Shown: in pieces, positions 37,756 through 47,762 of the stretch | Layout of the letters: each line of letters opens with the position of its first letter | How positions within the stretch are numbered: the first letter of the stretch is position 1 | Source: Pseudomonas koreensis | GTDB lineage: Bacteria; Pseudomonadota; Gammaproteobacteria; Pseudomonadales; Pseudomonadaceae | Direction of reading: 5' to 3' | Assembly (NCBI RefSeq): GCF_025447595.1 | Contig: NZ_JAOEJU010000004.1 | Coordinates: 124,001-188,000, forward strand | DNA length: 64,000 bases | Made by a program: the position numbers and the translations under genes | The notes under the pieces: generated by a model | Database searches by the model: none | The model's input: only the letters and a program-made list of their open reading frames with translations | Told to the model about the DNA's origin: nothing

Positions 37756-40407
37756 ATGAGTGACTCCGGCCGCGCCGACGCGCTGTTAGCAGACTTGCCC
37801 CGCGATGGACGCGGCCGGCTCAAGGTTTTCCTCGGCGCAGCGCCAGGCGTGGGCAAGACCTACGCGATGTTGCAGGCGGCCCACAGCCAGTTGCGTCAGG
37901 GCGTGAAAGTCATCGCCGGTGTGGTAGAAACCCACGGCCGCGCCGAAACCGAAGCGCTGCTCGGCGGCCTGCCGCAACTGCCGCTGGTGCGCTCGGAATA
38001 TCGCGGCGTGACGCTTGAAGAAATGGACCTCGACGGCCTGCTCGCCGCCAAGCCGAAGCTTGTGCTGGTGGATGAGCTGGCCCACAGCAATGCCCCCGGC
38101 AGTCGCCACGCCAAACGCTGGCAGGACATTCAGGAACTGCTCGCCGCCGGCATCGACGTGTACACCACGGTCAACGTCCAGCACCTGGAAAGTCTCAACG
38201 ATCAGGTGCGCGGCATCACCGGCGTGCAGGTTCGCGAAACCCTTCCGGACTGGGTACTGCAGGAAGCCTACGAACTGCTGCTGATTGACCTGCCGCCCCG
38301 TGAATTGCTGGAGCGCCTGCGCGAAGGCAAGGTCTACGTGCCGGAACAGGCGCGGGCGGCGATCGATGCATTTTTCACCCAGACCAACCTCACCGCGCTA
38401 CGCGAACTGGCGATGCAGACCGCTGCCGCGCAGGTGGATAACGATCTCGCTCAGGGCTATCGCCAGCTCGGTCAGGCCGCGCCAGCGGTGCGCGGACGCT
38501 TGCTGGTCGGGGTCGATGGCAACGCCGATGCCGAACGGCTGGTACGGCATGCCAGTCGGGTCGCCCAGCGTCGGCATTTGCCCTGGAGCCTGGTGCACGT
38601 CGACAACGGCAGCGTGCGTGACGAGCAATCGCGTCTGCGCCTGCAAAGCGCCCAGCAACTGGCCGAGCGCCTCGGCGGCGAAGTGGTGCTGTTACGGGCC
38701 GGCGAAGTGGCGAAAACCCTGATCCAGCATGCCGCTGAACGTCGGGCGAGCCTGGTACTGGTTGGCCAGTCGCGGCCGAGTTTGCGCCGACGTTTGTTTG
38801 GTGGGGGGCTGGCGGCGCGTTTGCTGCGCCAGTCCCACGGTCTGGAAATCAACGTGCTGGACAGCGATCACGAACAGCATCCGCCGCGACTGCGGTCGGC
38901 GCCGACGCTGGTCTGGTTCGATTATGCGCTGGCGCTGGTGGCGACCATTCTGGCCAGTGCGCTGGCATGGGCGGTGTCCAGCGTGCTGCCGTTGCCGAAT
39001 ATCTCGCTGGTGTTCCTTGCGGCGGTGTTGCTGGTGGCGGTGCGCAGCAGCCTCGGCCCGGCGCTGGCCTGTGCGGCGCTGTCGTTTCTGACGTATGACT
39101 TTCTGTTCATCCCGCCGAATTTCTCCTTCAGCATCCAGCGCGAAGAAGACGTGCTGACCTTGCTGTTCTTCCTGCTGATGGCGGCGCTCACCGGTAACCT
39201 CGCGGCGCGTCAGCGGCGGCAATTGCAAGCGCTGCGCGATACCCAGGAAGAGACCACCGAACTGCTCGACCTGTCGCGCAAACTCACCGCCGCAACAGAT
39301 CGCCAGGCCGTGGTCAGCGCCGCCGCGCAGCACCTCAATGGCTGGAGCGATCTGCAACTGTGCCTGCTCAATCGCGACGGGCAGGGCGGCTGGAAAGTCG
39401 AGACCGGCGGGCCGTTGCAGTTCACTGAATCCGAACGCGCCGCCGCCGACTGGGCGTGGCAACACGATCAACCGGCGGGTATGGGCACCGGCACGTTGCC
39501 GTTCGGGCGATGGTGGTGGTGGCCGCTGTCGGTGGAGGACGGGCCGCTGGCGCTGCTCGGCGTGTGTGCCAAAGAAGGCCAGACCTTGAGCGGCCAACGC
39601 CGTCGTTTGCTGACCGCGTTGAGCCAGCCGCTGGCCCAGGCTCTGGCCCGGGCGCAACTGGCCGATGACCTGGAAGCCGCACGCCTGCACGGCGAAACCG
39701 AACAACTGCGCAGCGCCTTGCTGGCCTCGGTGTCCCACGATTTGCGTACGCCGCTGACCTCGATGCGCGGCAGCATCGACAGCCTGCTGGCCCTCGGCGA
39801 AGCGATCCCGCTGGAGGATCGCCGCGAGCTGCTCGAAGGCACTCGCGATGAAGCTGAACGTCTCGACCGTTACATCCAGAACCTGCTGGACATGACCCGT
39901 CTCGGCCACGGCGCCCTGAAGCTGGCGCGGGACTGGGTGTCGCCGGCGGACATCGTCGGCAGTGCGCTCAATCGTCTGCGTGCGGTGTTGTCGTCATTGC
40001 AGGTCGCGACCGATGTGCCAGCCGAATTGCCGCTGCTGTTCGTGCATGCGGCGCTGATCGAGCAGGCGCTGGTCAACGTGCTGGAAAACGCCGCCCGATT
40101 CTCGCCGTCCCACGGCCGTTTGCAATTGCGCGCCGGGGCGGATGACAGCGAAGTGTTTTTCTCGGTCAGTGATGAAGGGCCGGGGATTCCGGTCGATGAG
40201 CGAGCGAAGATTTTCGATATGTTCTACACCGCCGCCCGAGGTGATCGGGGCGGGCAGGGCACGGGGCTGGGGCTGGCGATCTGTCAGGGCATGGTTGGCG
40301 CCCATGGCGGGCGGATCAGTGTCGGCGACGGCATCGATGGGCGTGGCACGTGCATCACCTTGCACCTGCCGCTGCAGACTCAACCGGGGATGGACGGTGA
40401 AGCCTGA
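37756..40407 (+). CDS. kdpD: Sensor histidine kinase for kdp
   Basis: Sensor kinase of 883 residues that detects potassium limitation and phosphorylates KdpE. Domain order: N-terminal KdpD domain with Walker A GAAPGVGKTYAML (about 28-40), universal-stress-like domain about 250-370, four closely spaced membrane spans about 395-490, GAF-like region, HisKA with SVSHDLRTPLTSM and an ATPase domain with NVLENAARFSP, DEGPGIPVDE and GLGLAICQGMV. ATG 37756 follows GGAAGAGAGAGC. kdpE follows after 48 bases. Confidence 0.96.
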   Translation: MSDSGRADALLADLPRDGRGRLKVFLGAAPGVGKTYAMLQAAHSQLRQGVKVIAGVVETHGRAETEALLGGLPQLPLVRSEYRGVTLEEMDLDGLLAAKPKLVLVDELAHSNAPGSRHAKRWQDIQELLAAGIDVYTTVNVQHLESLNDQVRGITGVQVRETLPDWVLQEAYELLLIDLPPRELLERLREGKVYVPEQARAAIDAFFTQTNLTALRELAMQTAAAQVDNDLAQGYRQLGQAAPAVRGRLLVGVDGNADAERLVRHASRVAQRRHLPWSLVHVDNGSVRDEQSRLRLQSAQQLAERLGGEVVLLRAGEVAKTLIQHAAERRASLVLVGQSRPSLRRRLFGGGLAARLLRQSHGLEINVLDSDHEQHPPRLRSAPTLVWFDYALALVATILASALAWAVSSVLPLPNISLVFLAAVLLVAVRSSLGPALACAALSFLTYDFLFIPPNFSFSIQREEDVLTLLFFLLMAALTGNLAARQRRQLQALRDTQEETTELLDLSRKLTAATDRQAVVSAAAQHLNGWSDLQLCLLNRDGQGGWKVETGGPLQFTESERAAADWAWQHDQPAGMGTGTLPFGRWWWWPLSVEDGPLALLGVCAKEGQTLSGQRRRLLTALSQPLAQALARAQLADDLEAARLHGETEQLRSALLASVSHDLRTPLTSMRGSIDSLLALGEAIPLEDRRELLEGTRDEAERLDRYIQNLLDMTRLGHGALKLARDWVSPADIVGSALNRLRAVLSSLQVATDVPAELPLLFVHAALIEQALVNVLENAARFSPSHGRLQLRAGADDSEVFFSVSDEGPGIPVDERAKIFDMFYTAARGDRGGQGTGLGLAICQGMVGAHGGRISVGDGIDGRGTCITLHLPLQTQPGMDGEA

Positions 40408-40455
40408 TCCGCGCTGCGCTACTCTCTTGCCACTCTTTTGTGTTGATGTGAATTC

Positions 40456-41154
40456 ATGAGCCAGACCGCAACCATTTTGGTCATCGATGACGAACCGCAG
40501 ATCCGCAAGTTCCTGCGCATCAGCCTCGCGTCCCAAGGCTACAAAGTGCTGGAGGCCGGCACCGGCGCCGAGGGCCTGGCCCAGGCGGCGCTGAACAAAC
40601 CCGATCTGCTGGTGCTCGACCTCGGCCTGCCGGACATGGACGGCCAGCAAGTGCTGCGCGAGTTTCGCGAATGGGCCACGGCGCCGGTGCTGGTTTTGTC
40701 GGTGCGTGCCAGCGAAGGGCAGAAAGTCCAGGCGCTGGATGGCGGCGCCAATGACTACGTGACCAAGCCGTTCGGCATTCAGGAATTTCTCGCTCGGGTG
40801 CGCGCGTTGCTGCGTCAGGCGCCGGCTGGCGAAGCGCAGCAGGCCGCGTTGAATTTCGGCCCGCTGACCGTGGACCTGGCGTATCGCCGGGTGCTGCTCG
40901 ACGGCGTCGAAGTCGCCCTGACCCGCAAGGAGTACGCGGTGCTGGCGCAACTGGCGCGGCATCCGGGGCGGGTGATCACTCAGCAGCAATTACTCAAGGA
41001 CATCTGGGGCCCGACTCACACCGAGGACAGTCATTATCTGCGGATCGTGGTCGGTCATCTGCGGCAGAAACTGGCGGACGATCCGACTCGGCCACGGTTC
41101 ATCGTGACCGAGGCCGGCGTCGGTTATCGCTTGTTGAGCGAGAGCAGCCTTTAG
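40456..41154 (+). CDS. kdpE: Response regulator for kdp
   Basis: OmpR-family response regulator of 232 residues. The receiver domain has acidic ILVIDDEPQ and the phosphoacceptor Asp in LLVLDLGLPDMDG; the winged-helix DNA-binding domain starts near 130 and contains LTRKEYAVLAQLARHPGRV and YLRIVVGHLRQKL. It activates kdpFABC. The stop overlaps the convergent patatin gene by 4 bases. Confidence 0.96.
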   Translation: MSQTATILVIDDEPQIRKFLRISLASQGYKVLEAGTGAEGLAQAALNKPDLLVLDLGLPDMDGQQVLREFREWATAPVLVLSVRASEGQKVQALDGGANDYVTKPFGIQEFLARVRALLRQAPAGEAQQAALNFGPLTVDLAYRRVLLDGVEVALTRKEYAVLAQLARHPGRVITQQQLLKDIWGPTHTEDSHYLRIVVGHLRQKLADDPTRPRFIVTEAGVGYRLLSESSL

Positions 41155-42188
41155 TTCTGTTCGCTCTCATAGCGGTCGAGGGTGTCCCGGGCGATCTCGC
41201 GACCCAGTGCGATCAGCTCCGGCGCCTTGTAGAACTCGAAGAACCGGCACACCCGTTTCGGCACGTTGATCAGGATGTCCGGCGGATAGCCTGCGATCTT
41301 GTACTGCGCCAGCGAGGTCTGCATCACCTCGAAACTCTGGTTGATCAGGTCGAGCAATGACGCGGGCCCGACGTTATCAATGATGAACGAGCCGGTGGCG
41401 GACTTCGGTGCTCCGTCGCGTTCCGGTGCGGCGGCAGGTTGCTGGGTTTCCGGTTCGGCGCCTTCGACCCACGGATTGATGTCCGCCGCTTCGGCACGCA
41501 GCGCTTCCTGTTCCAGCATCAGCAGTTGCTCGGCCTGTTTGCGACGGAATGGCATCTTCGAACCGAGCGAACTGATCAGGCTGTCGAAGCGCGTGCGGAA
41601 CGCGGCAGGGCGCTGGATCACCGGCAGTTTGTAATGACGCTGGTTGGTCGAGTTGAGATTGACCGCGATGATCAGGTCGCAGTGGCTCGACACCACCGGC
41701 ACGATCGGCAACGGGTTGAGAATGCCGCCATCCACCAGCATCCGGTTGCCTTGCATCACCGGGGTGAACAGGCTGGGAATCGCTGCGGAGGCGCGCATCG
41801 CTTGATGCAGGCAGCCTTCCTGGAACCAGATTTCCTGCTGGTTGGTGAGATCGGCAGCGACCGCGGTGTAGGGTATGCGCAGATCTTCGATATTGATTTC
41901 GCCGACGATCTTGCGGATCTGGCCGAAGACTTTTTCGCCACGGATCGCGCCGAGACGGAAGCTGACGTCCACCAGGCGCAGCACGTCGAGGTAATCCAGG
42001 CTTTCGATCCAGTTGCGGTATTCGTCGAGCTTGCCGGCGGCGTAGATTCCGCCGACCACGGCTCCCATTGAACAGCCGGCAATACAACTGATGTCATAGC
42101 CCCGTCGTTCGATCTCTTCAATGACCCCGATATGGGCATAGCCCCGGGCGCCACCGGAGCCCAGCACCAGTGCGACACGCTTTTTCAT
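41151..42188 (-). CDS. Patatin-like phospholipase family protein
   Basis: Serine lipid hydrolase of 345 residues. The oxyanion-hole glycines are in LGSGGARGYAHIG, the nucleophile Ser40 in GCSMG, and the catalytic Asp in VDGGILNPLP; so all active elements are present. From about 220 a charged, Ala/Pro/Glu-rich segment (EAADINPWVEGAEPETQQ) precedes a C-terminal helical part. It resembles the RssA/YjjU group and has no signal peptide, so it is probably cytoplasmic. ATG 42188 gives MKKRVALVLG; 11 extra codons upstream lack support. Substrate unknown. Confidence 0.87.
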   Translation of the reverse strand: MKKRVALVLGSGGARGYAHIGVIEEIERRGYDISCIAGCSMGAVVGGIYAAGKLDEYRNWIESLDYLDVLRLVDVSFRLGAIRGEKVFGQIRKIVGEINIEDLRIPYTAVAADLTNQQEIWFQEGCLHQAMRASAAIPSLFTPVMQGNRMLVDGGILNPLPIVPVVSSHCDLIIAVNLNSTNQRHYKLPVIQRPAAFRTRFDSLISSLGSKMPFRRKQAEQLLMLEQEALRAEAADINPWVEGAEPETQQPAAAPERDGAPKSATGSFIIDNVGPASLLDLINQSFEVMQTSLAQYKIAGYPPDILINVPKRVCRFFEFYKAPELIALGREIARDTLDRYESEQN

Positions 42189-42405
42189 CCGACTTCCTCC
42201 CGGCAAGGTTCCACAATGCACCCAACGAGGGCGGGGCTACAATCGTCAGGGTCGCTCGGGGCGGCAGGAGCGTCGTTTTTTCGATACTTCATGACCCGTC
42301 GGCGTTATCTTTTGCAGTGCGGTGGAATCACGGGACGCAAGGCACTTTTTCGCTGCCGCACCGTCTTACCTGCACGACTGTTGACCTATCTTTGAGGTGT
42401 GAGTG

Positions 42406-42684
42406 ATGAAAGCCTGGATCTGTGTGCCGTTGATGGCGCTGGCATTGGCCGGTTGCGCCGGCAAGACCGCTTACCGCGACAGCTGCGGCAGCCAGCTCGA
42501 CGCGGCGTGGCATGAACTGGATCTGGCGAAGGCCGAAGGGTTTGCCGGCACCGTCAGCTATTCCAAGGCGCTGTCGCTGTTGACGGCGGCCAAGACCCAG
42601 CAGCAATTCGAAGGTTTCGAAGGCTGCACCAAGAAAGCCGAAAAGGCGCGTTTCTACATTCGCGAATCCCGCGCCGGACGCTAA
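42406..42684 (+). CDS. Small putative lipoprotein
   Basis: A 92-residue protein with signal peptide MKAWICVPLMALALAGC; lipobox ALAGC puts the lipidated cysteine at 17. The mature part has two more cysteines and a helical stretch (LDAAWHELDLAKAEGFAGTV) of the TPR-like lipoprotein type. GAGG at 42394-42397 supports ATG 42406; a GTG three bases upstream is an alternative. Function unknown; probably an envelope protein. Confidence 0.75.
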   Translation: MKAWICVPLMALALAGCAGKTAYRDSCGSQLDAAWHELDLAKAEGFAGTVSYSKALSLLTAAKTQQQFEGFEGCTKKAEKARFYIRESRAGR

Positions 42685-42761
42685 GCTGCTGACGTGGCGC
42701 AAGGGCAGGGCGTTTGCGTCAGTGCACACTCGGGCAAAGCCATTGAATTCAGGAGCAAACG

Positions 42762-43529
42762 ATGTCTGCGTTGGTTGATCGGCTGGTGGCCCACGTCCTG
42801 AGCCTCGAAGTGCGGCTGCTGGCCTGTCAGGCCCGTTTGACCGGGCGAACCGATCCTGAAGCGCTGCACGATCTGCGCACCACCGTGCGGCGCTTGCGCA
42901 GTCTGCTGCGACCGTTGCGCGGTTTGCCCGGTGTCGAACAACTGGAAAGCGCGGCAGCCAGCGTCGGGCAACTGACCACGCCGTGGCGCGACCGCGAGGT
43001 GCTGGCAGCCTGGCTGATCAAACATGATCAGCCCGAAGCCGCGCAGCGCCGCATGGCGCAAATGGCCGAGGCGTACCCGACACTGGCGGCCAGCGCCGAG
43101 GTGGCGTCGCTGCTGATGATCCTCGATGCCTTTCCACGTTTTCTGCGCGCGTCCCAGCGCCAGGGATTGCTCAATCGCCTGGACAAACGCATCGAAAAAC
43201 GTCTGGGCAAACAATGGAAAAACCTCGACGTGGCGCTGCACGACCCGGCCCACGACCGCCATCGCCTGCGACTGCTGATCAAGCGTGTGCGTTACGGCAT
43301 CGAGGCCTACCCGGAACTGGATCGTCTGCCCGAAGCCGCATTGCCCCGTTTGAAATCCGCACAAAGCGCTCTGGGTGACTGGCACGATTGCTGGCAATGG
43401 CTGGCCCGCGCCGAGCTGGAGCCGGATCTGCAATCCTGCGTCGCCACCTGGCAGGCGACCATGGCCAAGGCCGAAATCAAGGCCGACCGGGTGCTGGAAA
43501 AACTCAGCGCGACCTGCTTCAAGTCCTGA
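42762..43529 (+). CDS. CHAD domain protein
   Basis: Helical protein of 255 residues with the conserved histidine pattern of CHAD domains: ALHDLRTTVRRLRSLLRPLR near residue 38 and HRLRLLIKRVRYGIEAYP near 168. CHAD proteins bind polyphosphate; some are linked to polyphosphate granules. It lacks the CYTH domain often fused to CHAD. ATG 42762 is preceded by AGGAGCAAACG. It is followed by a REPIN. Confidence 0.85.
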   Translation: MSALVDRLVAHVLSLEVRLLACQARLTGRTDPEALHDLRTTVRRLRSLLRPLRGLPGVEQLESAAASVGQLTTPWRDREVLAAWLIKHDQPEAAQRRMAQMAEAYPTLAASAEVASLLMILDAFPRFLRASQRQGLLNRLDKRIEKRLGKQWKNLDVALHDPAHDRHRLRLLIKRVRYGIEAYPELDRLPEAALPRLKSAQSALGDWHDCWQWLARAELEPDLQSCVATWQATMAKAEIKADRVLEKLSATCFKS

Positions 43530-43547
43530 ATTTTCCACAAGACCGCA

Positions 43548-43636
43548 TGTGGGAGCGAGCCTGCTCGCGATTAGGGCTGAACAGTCACCAATGAAGTGAC
43601 TGACACACCGCTATCGCGAGCAGGCTCGCTCCCACA
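43548..43636. repeat. REPIN: two inverted REP copies, 24 bases each
   Basis: 43548-43571 and 43613-43636 are perfect reverse complements with the same GCGAGCAGGCTCGCTCCCAC core as the copy at 33018, but with a 41-base spacer. Confidence 0.92.
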
Positions 43637-43739
43637 CTAAACGGCCTATCTGTCAGTCTCTTTGACCGGAATGGACGCTGCGCCGCTCTGCCGCGCTGGT
43701 TAAGATCCGGTCATTCCCTTTTTCGTGTCCGAGGTTTCC

Positions 43740-44534
43740 ATGCGCTTTTGCGATCTGATCGATGCTGTCCGTCGTCAACCGGAGGTCACGATTCCGGCGG
43801 AGTGGGGCCAGGGCCGGGCCAGTTTTGGCGGGTTGGTGGCTGCACTGCAATTTGAAGTGATGCGCACCCAAGTGCCAGCCGATCGGCCGGTGCGTTCGCT
43901 GGCGATCACCTTTGTCGGCCCGGTCGAGCCCGAAGTGCCGGTGAGCTTTGAAGTCGAAGTGCTGCGCGAAGGCAAGGCGGTCAGCCAGGTGCTGGGGCGC
44001 GCCGTGCAGAACGGTCAGGTGGTGACGATGGTACAAGGCAGCTTCGGGGCTTCGCGGCCGTCGGAAGTGGCGGTTGAAGCCTATCCGGCACCGGAGATGA
44101 AACACTGGGATGACTGCCAGGAACTGCCGTATATCAAAGGCGTAACCCCGGAGTTCATGCGTCATCTGGCGATGCGCTGGAGTGTCGGCGGCATGCCGTT
44201 TACCGGTACTCAATCGCGGCTGATGGGCGGCTGGGTGCGTTTGCGTGGGGATGTGAAGGAAGAACCGGTCAACGAGGCACACCTGTTGGCGCTGGTCGAT
44301 GCCTGGCCGCCTGCGCTGTTGCCGTACCTAAAGAAACCGGCACCGGGCAGCACGCTGACCTGGACCATCGAATTCGTTCAGCCGTTACGGGATTTGAGCA
44401 CGCTGGATTTTTGCCAATACCTGGCGGACATCGAGTATGCGGCTGACGGTTACGGCCATGTCGCCGCCAAGCTGTGGAGCGCGAAGGGTGAACTGATTGC
44501 CATGAGTCGGCAGACGGTGACGATCTTCGCCTGA
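43740..44534 (+). CDS. Acyl-CoA thioesterase family protein
   Basis: Double-hotdog protein of 264 residues resembling the TesB-like thioesterase group: WGQGRASFGGLVAALQFEVM in the first hotdog, RSLAITFVGPVEPEVPVSFE, and a second hotdog from about 145 ending in the strand LIAMSRQTVTIFA. Such enzymes cleave acyl-CoA to free acid and CoA; chain-length preference cannot be read here. ATG 43740 has GAGG 5 bases upstream. It is convergent with the next gene with a 1-base gap. Confidence 0.8.
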   Translation: MRFCDLIDAVRRQPEVTIPAEWGQGRASFGGLVAALQFEVMRTQVPADRPVRSLAITFVGPVEPEVPVSFEVEVLREGKAVSQVLGRAVQNGQVVTMVQGSFGASRPSEVAVEAYPAPEMKHWDDCQELPYIKGVTPEFMRHLAMRWSVGGMPFTGTQSRLMGGWVRLRGDVKEEPVNEAHLLALVDAWPPALLPYLKKPAPGSTLTWTIEFVQPLRDLSTLDFCQYLADIEYAADGYGHVAAKLWSAKGELIAMSRQTVTIFA

Positions 44535-44535
44535 C

Positions 44536-44901
44536 TCAGTGCCGGCGATGGCGTTCACGCCAGGCGCGAAACCAGCCGCCACTGAGGAAAAACCGCGGAA
44601 ACGTCAGGAACTGCTCGACCAGCAGGCGCGAGACGGCGTCCTTGCGATCACTGAACGGCTCGGAGGCTTGCGCCTCCAGGCTGTGACCATGGCGCTGCAG
44701 ACCCAGCGCCGCGATGATGCCGATCACGCCGATCGCCACGCTGGCCAGACTCAGGCTGAACACCCCCGAGACGATCAGCAAAAAAGCGACGATGAACAGC
44801 GGCACGGCAATCAGGTGCAGCACCAGATTGGTCGGGTGCTGATGGTTGTTCGGGTACGCGCGCCATTGCCACGCGGGAAGGTTGGGGTGACGTTTGCCCA
44901 T
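44536..44901 (-). CDS. DUF962/Mpo1-like small membrane protein
   Basis: A 121-residue protein with two or three membrane spans (LVLHLIAVPLFIVAFLLIV and SLASVAIGVIGIIAALGL). The motif HPTNLVLHLIAVPLF and a charged end match the DUF962/Mpo1 family; the yeast member is a fatty-acid alpha-dioxygenase. Whether the bacterial protein does the same is unknown. ATG 44901 is supported by GAGGAG 7 bases upstream; a longer open frame at the 5' end is not supported. Confidence 0.62.
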   Translation of the reverse strand: MGKRHPNLPAWQWRAYPNNHQHPTNLVLHLIAVPLFIVAFLLIVSGVFSLSLASVAIGVIGIIAALGLQRHGHSLEAQASEPFSDRKDAVSRLLVEQFLTFPRFFLSGGWFRAWRERHRRH

Positions 44902-45031
44902 GTTGCTGCTCCTCGATCCATGTTTGGTACATGGTTGAAGAATAGGCCCGGGCAGCCGGGGCGGCGAATCAAGGTTGGCTATTGAACTGATAGGCGTCAT
45001 CGCTCGGTTCGATATTGTCTGGACTGACGTC

Positions 45032-45122
45032 TTCGCGAGCAAGCTCGCTCCCACAGACTTTTTGGTTGAATCCCGATTTTGTGAGCGCCGGTAGGCCCTG
45101 TGGGAGCGAGCTTGCTCGCGAA
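45032..45122. repeat. REPIN: two inverted REP copies, 25 bases each
   Basis: 45032-45056 and 45098-45122 are perfect reverse complements, 41 bases apart. The core differs from the other two copies by a matched change (AGCAAGCT instead of AGCAGGCT) on both arms. Confidence 0.92.
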
Positions 45123-45129
45123 CGGGGTT

Positions 45130-46611
45130 TCAGAGTTTCAGTTGACCTATCGCCTTGTTCAGTTCCCCGGCCAGCGTCGCCAACTCGTTACTGGTGGTCG
45201 CCGAATCCACGGTCTGTTGCACGGTGTTTTCGGTCACGTCGCGAATGCTCACCACTGCGCGATTCATCTCTTCGGCCACCTGACTTTGCTGTTCCGCCGC
45301 CACCGCAATCTGCGTGTTGCTCTCGCGCATCTGCGCTACCGCTCCGGTGATTTCCGCCAGTGCTTCGCCGGCCTCCTGCGCCTGTTGCACGCAGTCATCG
45401 GCCTTGTACGAACTCTCCTGCATGAAGTCCACCGCGTCGCGGGTGCCGGCCTGCAGTGCCGACACCATGGTGGTGATTTCATCGGTGGAGGTCTGCACGC
45501 GTTTGGCGAGGTTGCGCACCTCGTCGGCGACCACCGCGAACCCGCGACCCATTTCCCCGGCACGGGCCGCTTCGATGGCGGCGTTAAGTGCCAGCAAATT
45601 GGTTTGCTCGGCGATGCTGTGGATCACGCTGACTACGCCGTTGATCTTCTGGCTGTCCTCGGCCAGACGCTGGATCATCTCGGCGGTCTGCTGCACGCCG
45701 CTGGACAGCCCGGCAATCGAAGTCTGTACCCGGCTCACCACTTGCTGGCCGCTGCCAGCCAGGCCGTCGGCGGTCTGCGAAAGGTCGCGAGTGGCGCCGG
45801 CGTGCTGGGCGATGTGGTAGACGGTGGCGGTCATTTCGTTGATCGCCGTGGCAGCCTGATCGGTTTCGCTCTGCTGGCCGAGCATGCCGTGACGCACTTC
45901 GTTCATGCTCGACGCCAGTCGCGCGGCACCGACGTCGAGTTGCCGGGCGGTGTTGGCCACGGTGGTCACCACTCGCTGGTAACCGGCCTGCATCGCATTG
46001 AACGCGTTGGCCATCTGACCGACTTCATCTTTGCAGGCCAGCGGCACACGTGCGGCGAGGTCACCGGTTTTCTCCACGTGCAGCATCACGTCCTTGAGAG
46101 TGTTGAGCTGGCTGAGCAGAAAGCGGATCAGCAATTGTGAAGCGCCGAGCATCGCCAGCATCAGAATGAACACCGCTACCGCATAGTTGGCGAAGCGCTC
46201 GCTGAATACCTGGCTGAGGCTGGGGGCGTAGGCGATCACGGCGACCTGCTGACCATCGGCACGGCTGAAAACCTCGGCGCCGAGCAGCGGGTTTTCGCCG
46301 AACAACGGCAAGTGACTGATCTCGATCCAGCCGCTGCTGTCGGTGATCTCCAGCAGCGGCTGATCGTTGAGGCGCGGCGCTTCGCCGCGTTTGAAGGTCA
46401 GCACCTGATCGGATTTGGGCAGCGCCTGCCCGGCCGGCCAGGCCTTGAGCAATTGCGCCTGGGCCAGGGACGAGGTTTGCGCGGCGTGGCTACGGGCCTG
46501 TTGCTCGAGCTGCACGGCATACAGCACCAGCAACAGTGTTGTGACAAAGGCGACCGCGTTGACCGCCCAGAATTTGTATTTCAGCGAGATATTGCTAAGC
46601 CAGGCACCCAT
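45130..46611 (-). CDS. Methyl-accepting chemotaxis protein
   Basis: Chemoreceptor of 493 residues. Membrane spans at about 14-33 and 143-166 enclose a periplasmic sensor of about 110 residues, small for the class (single PAS/Cache-like size). A HAMP region follows, then the signalling domain with the hairpin tip [20 protein letters not shown] and [14 protein letters not shown]. It passes ligand signals to CheA/CheW. The ATG at 46611 (MGAWLSN) is chosen; a TTG at 46647 would add 12 residues and lacks a ribosome site. Ligand unknown. Confidence 0.92.
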   Translation of the reverse strand: MGAWLSNISLKYKFWAVNAVAFVTTLLLVLYAVQLEQQARSHAAQTSSLAQAQLLKAWPAGQALPKSDQVLTFKRGEAPRLNDQPLLEITDSSGWIEISHLPLFGENPLLGAEVFSRADGQQVAVIAYAPSLSQVFSERFANYAVAVFILMLAMLGASQLLIRFLLSQLNTLKDVMLHVEKTGDLAARVPLACKDEVGQMANAFNAMQAGYQRVVTTVANTARQLDVGAARLASSMNEVRHGMLGQQSETDQAATAINEMTATVYHIAQHAGATRDLSQTADGLAGSGQQVVSRVQTSIAGLSSGVQQTAEMIQRLAEDSQKINGVVSVIHSIAEQTNLLALNAAIEAARAGEMGRGFAVVADEVRNLAKRVQTSTDEITTMVSALQAGTRDAVDFMQESSYKADDCVQQAQEAGEALAEITGAVAQMRESNTQIAVAAEQQSQVAEEMNRAVVSIRDVTENTVQQTVDSATTSNELATLAGELNKAIGQLKL

Positions 46612-46719
46612 GGAGGTCTTCTCTGATAGCGGAAACAGTTTTGGCAAGGTGCCATTATTGTGCCGCTACGCAGGTGCCCGGATCTTGATGTGCATCAACA
46701 AGTGATGCATCAGCCTCGT

Positions 46720-47526
46720 TCAGGGCAGTGTAGGTAAACCGTAGAAAGCCCGTGCGCAAGCGGTGGTGTGGGCCGCCAGATCTTCTTCGGTTTCGCCTCG
46801 ATGCAACGCCACTTCGCGCAACAACTCAGTCAAGAATGCCGGTTCGTTGCGCCCGTTCTTCGGCTTCGGCCGCAATGTGCGTGGCAGCAGATACGGCGCA
46901 TCACTTTCCAGCATCAGGCGACCGCGCTTGATCTCCTTCACCAGCGGATGCAAATGGGTGCCGCGACGCTCGTCGCAGATCCAGCCGGTGATGCCGATGT
47001 GCAGGTCCATATCGAGGTAGCTGAACAGCGCTTTCTGCTCGCCGGTAAAGCAATGCACCACGGCGGCGGGCAATCGGTCGCGGAAGTCACGGAGGATTTC
47101 CAGCAGGCGCTGGCTCGCATCACGTTCATGCAGGAACACTGGCAATTGCAGTTCGGCAGCCAGCGCCAGATGTTCTTCGAGGACTTTTTCCTGCTGCGGG
47201 CGCGGCGAGAAATCGCGGTTGAAATCCAGCCCGCATTCGCCCACCGCCACCACGTTCGATTCCTGCAGCAGGCTGCGCAGACGCTTTGCGCTGTCGGCAT
47301 TCCAGTCGCTGGCCGAATGCGGGTGAATGCCGGCGGTGGCGAACAGTCGCTGGCCGTCCGGATCCAGTTGCTGGCACAGCTCCAGCGCCTGTTCGCTGCC
47401 TTCGACGCTGGTGCCGGTCAGCACCAGTTGGCAGACCCCGGCAGCATAGGCGCGGTCGAGCACGGCCTGGTGTTTGTCGGCGAAACTGGGGTTGGTCAGG
47501 TTGACGCCGATATCGATGAGTTGCAT
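46720..47526 (-). CDS. tatD: TatD-family metal-dependent hydrolase
   Basis: TIM-barrel hydrolase of 268 residues. Family elements: [17 protein letters not shown] at the start, [47 protein letters not shown] and [17 protein letters not shown]. The first motif has N-L-T instead of the usual H-x-H, which is normal for the TatD/YjjV group. Known members are 3'-5' exonucleases acting on damaged DNA or D-aminoacyl compounds. Divergent from mltF with a 236-base gap. Confidence 0.92.
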   Translation of the reverse strand: MQLIDIGVNLTNPSFADKHQAVLDRAYAAGVCQLVLTGTSVEGSEQALELCQQLDPDGQRLFATAGIHPHSASDWNADSAKRLRSLLQESNVVAVGECGLDFNRDFSPRPQQEKVLEEHLALAAELQLPVFLHERDASQRLLEILRDFRDRLPAAVVHCFTGEQKALFSYLDMDLHIGITGWICDERRGTHLHPLVKEIKRGRLMLESDAPYLLPRTLRPKPKNGRNEPAFLTELLREVALHRGETEEDLAAHTTACARAFYGLPTLP

Positions 47527-47762
47527 GGTGCTACCTCGGGCCGAAGGCCGGAAAGCATATCAGAGCTGTAGATTTATAAGAAAAGCCAAGAACTACAACG
47601 GCTTATGGCTGTCTGTTGAGGCCGCGAGGCAGGCTGGGGTGGCAGAGTTGCCATCACTGTGCCAGTCTCTCGCACTTTATCAGCGCTCCAGGCGCTCTGT
47701 TTTCGTTGGTGTTTTGCGACCGCTCAGCGGTGAAAACGCCCCGTATCCTTTCCGGAGAGTGG

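Noticed and set aside
43548..45122. Repeats as a CRISPR array
   Set aside because: They are paired inverted elements about 1.4 kb apart, not regular direct repeats with spacers, and no cas genes are near.
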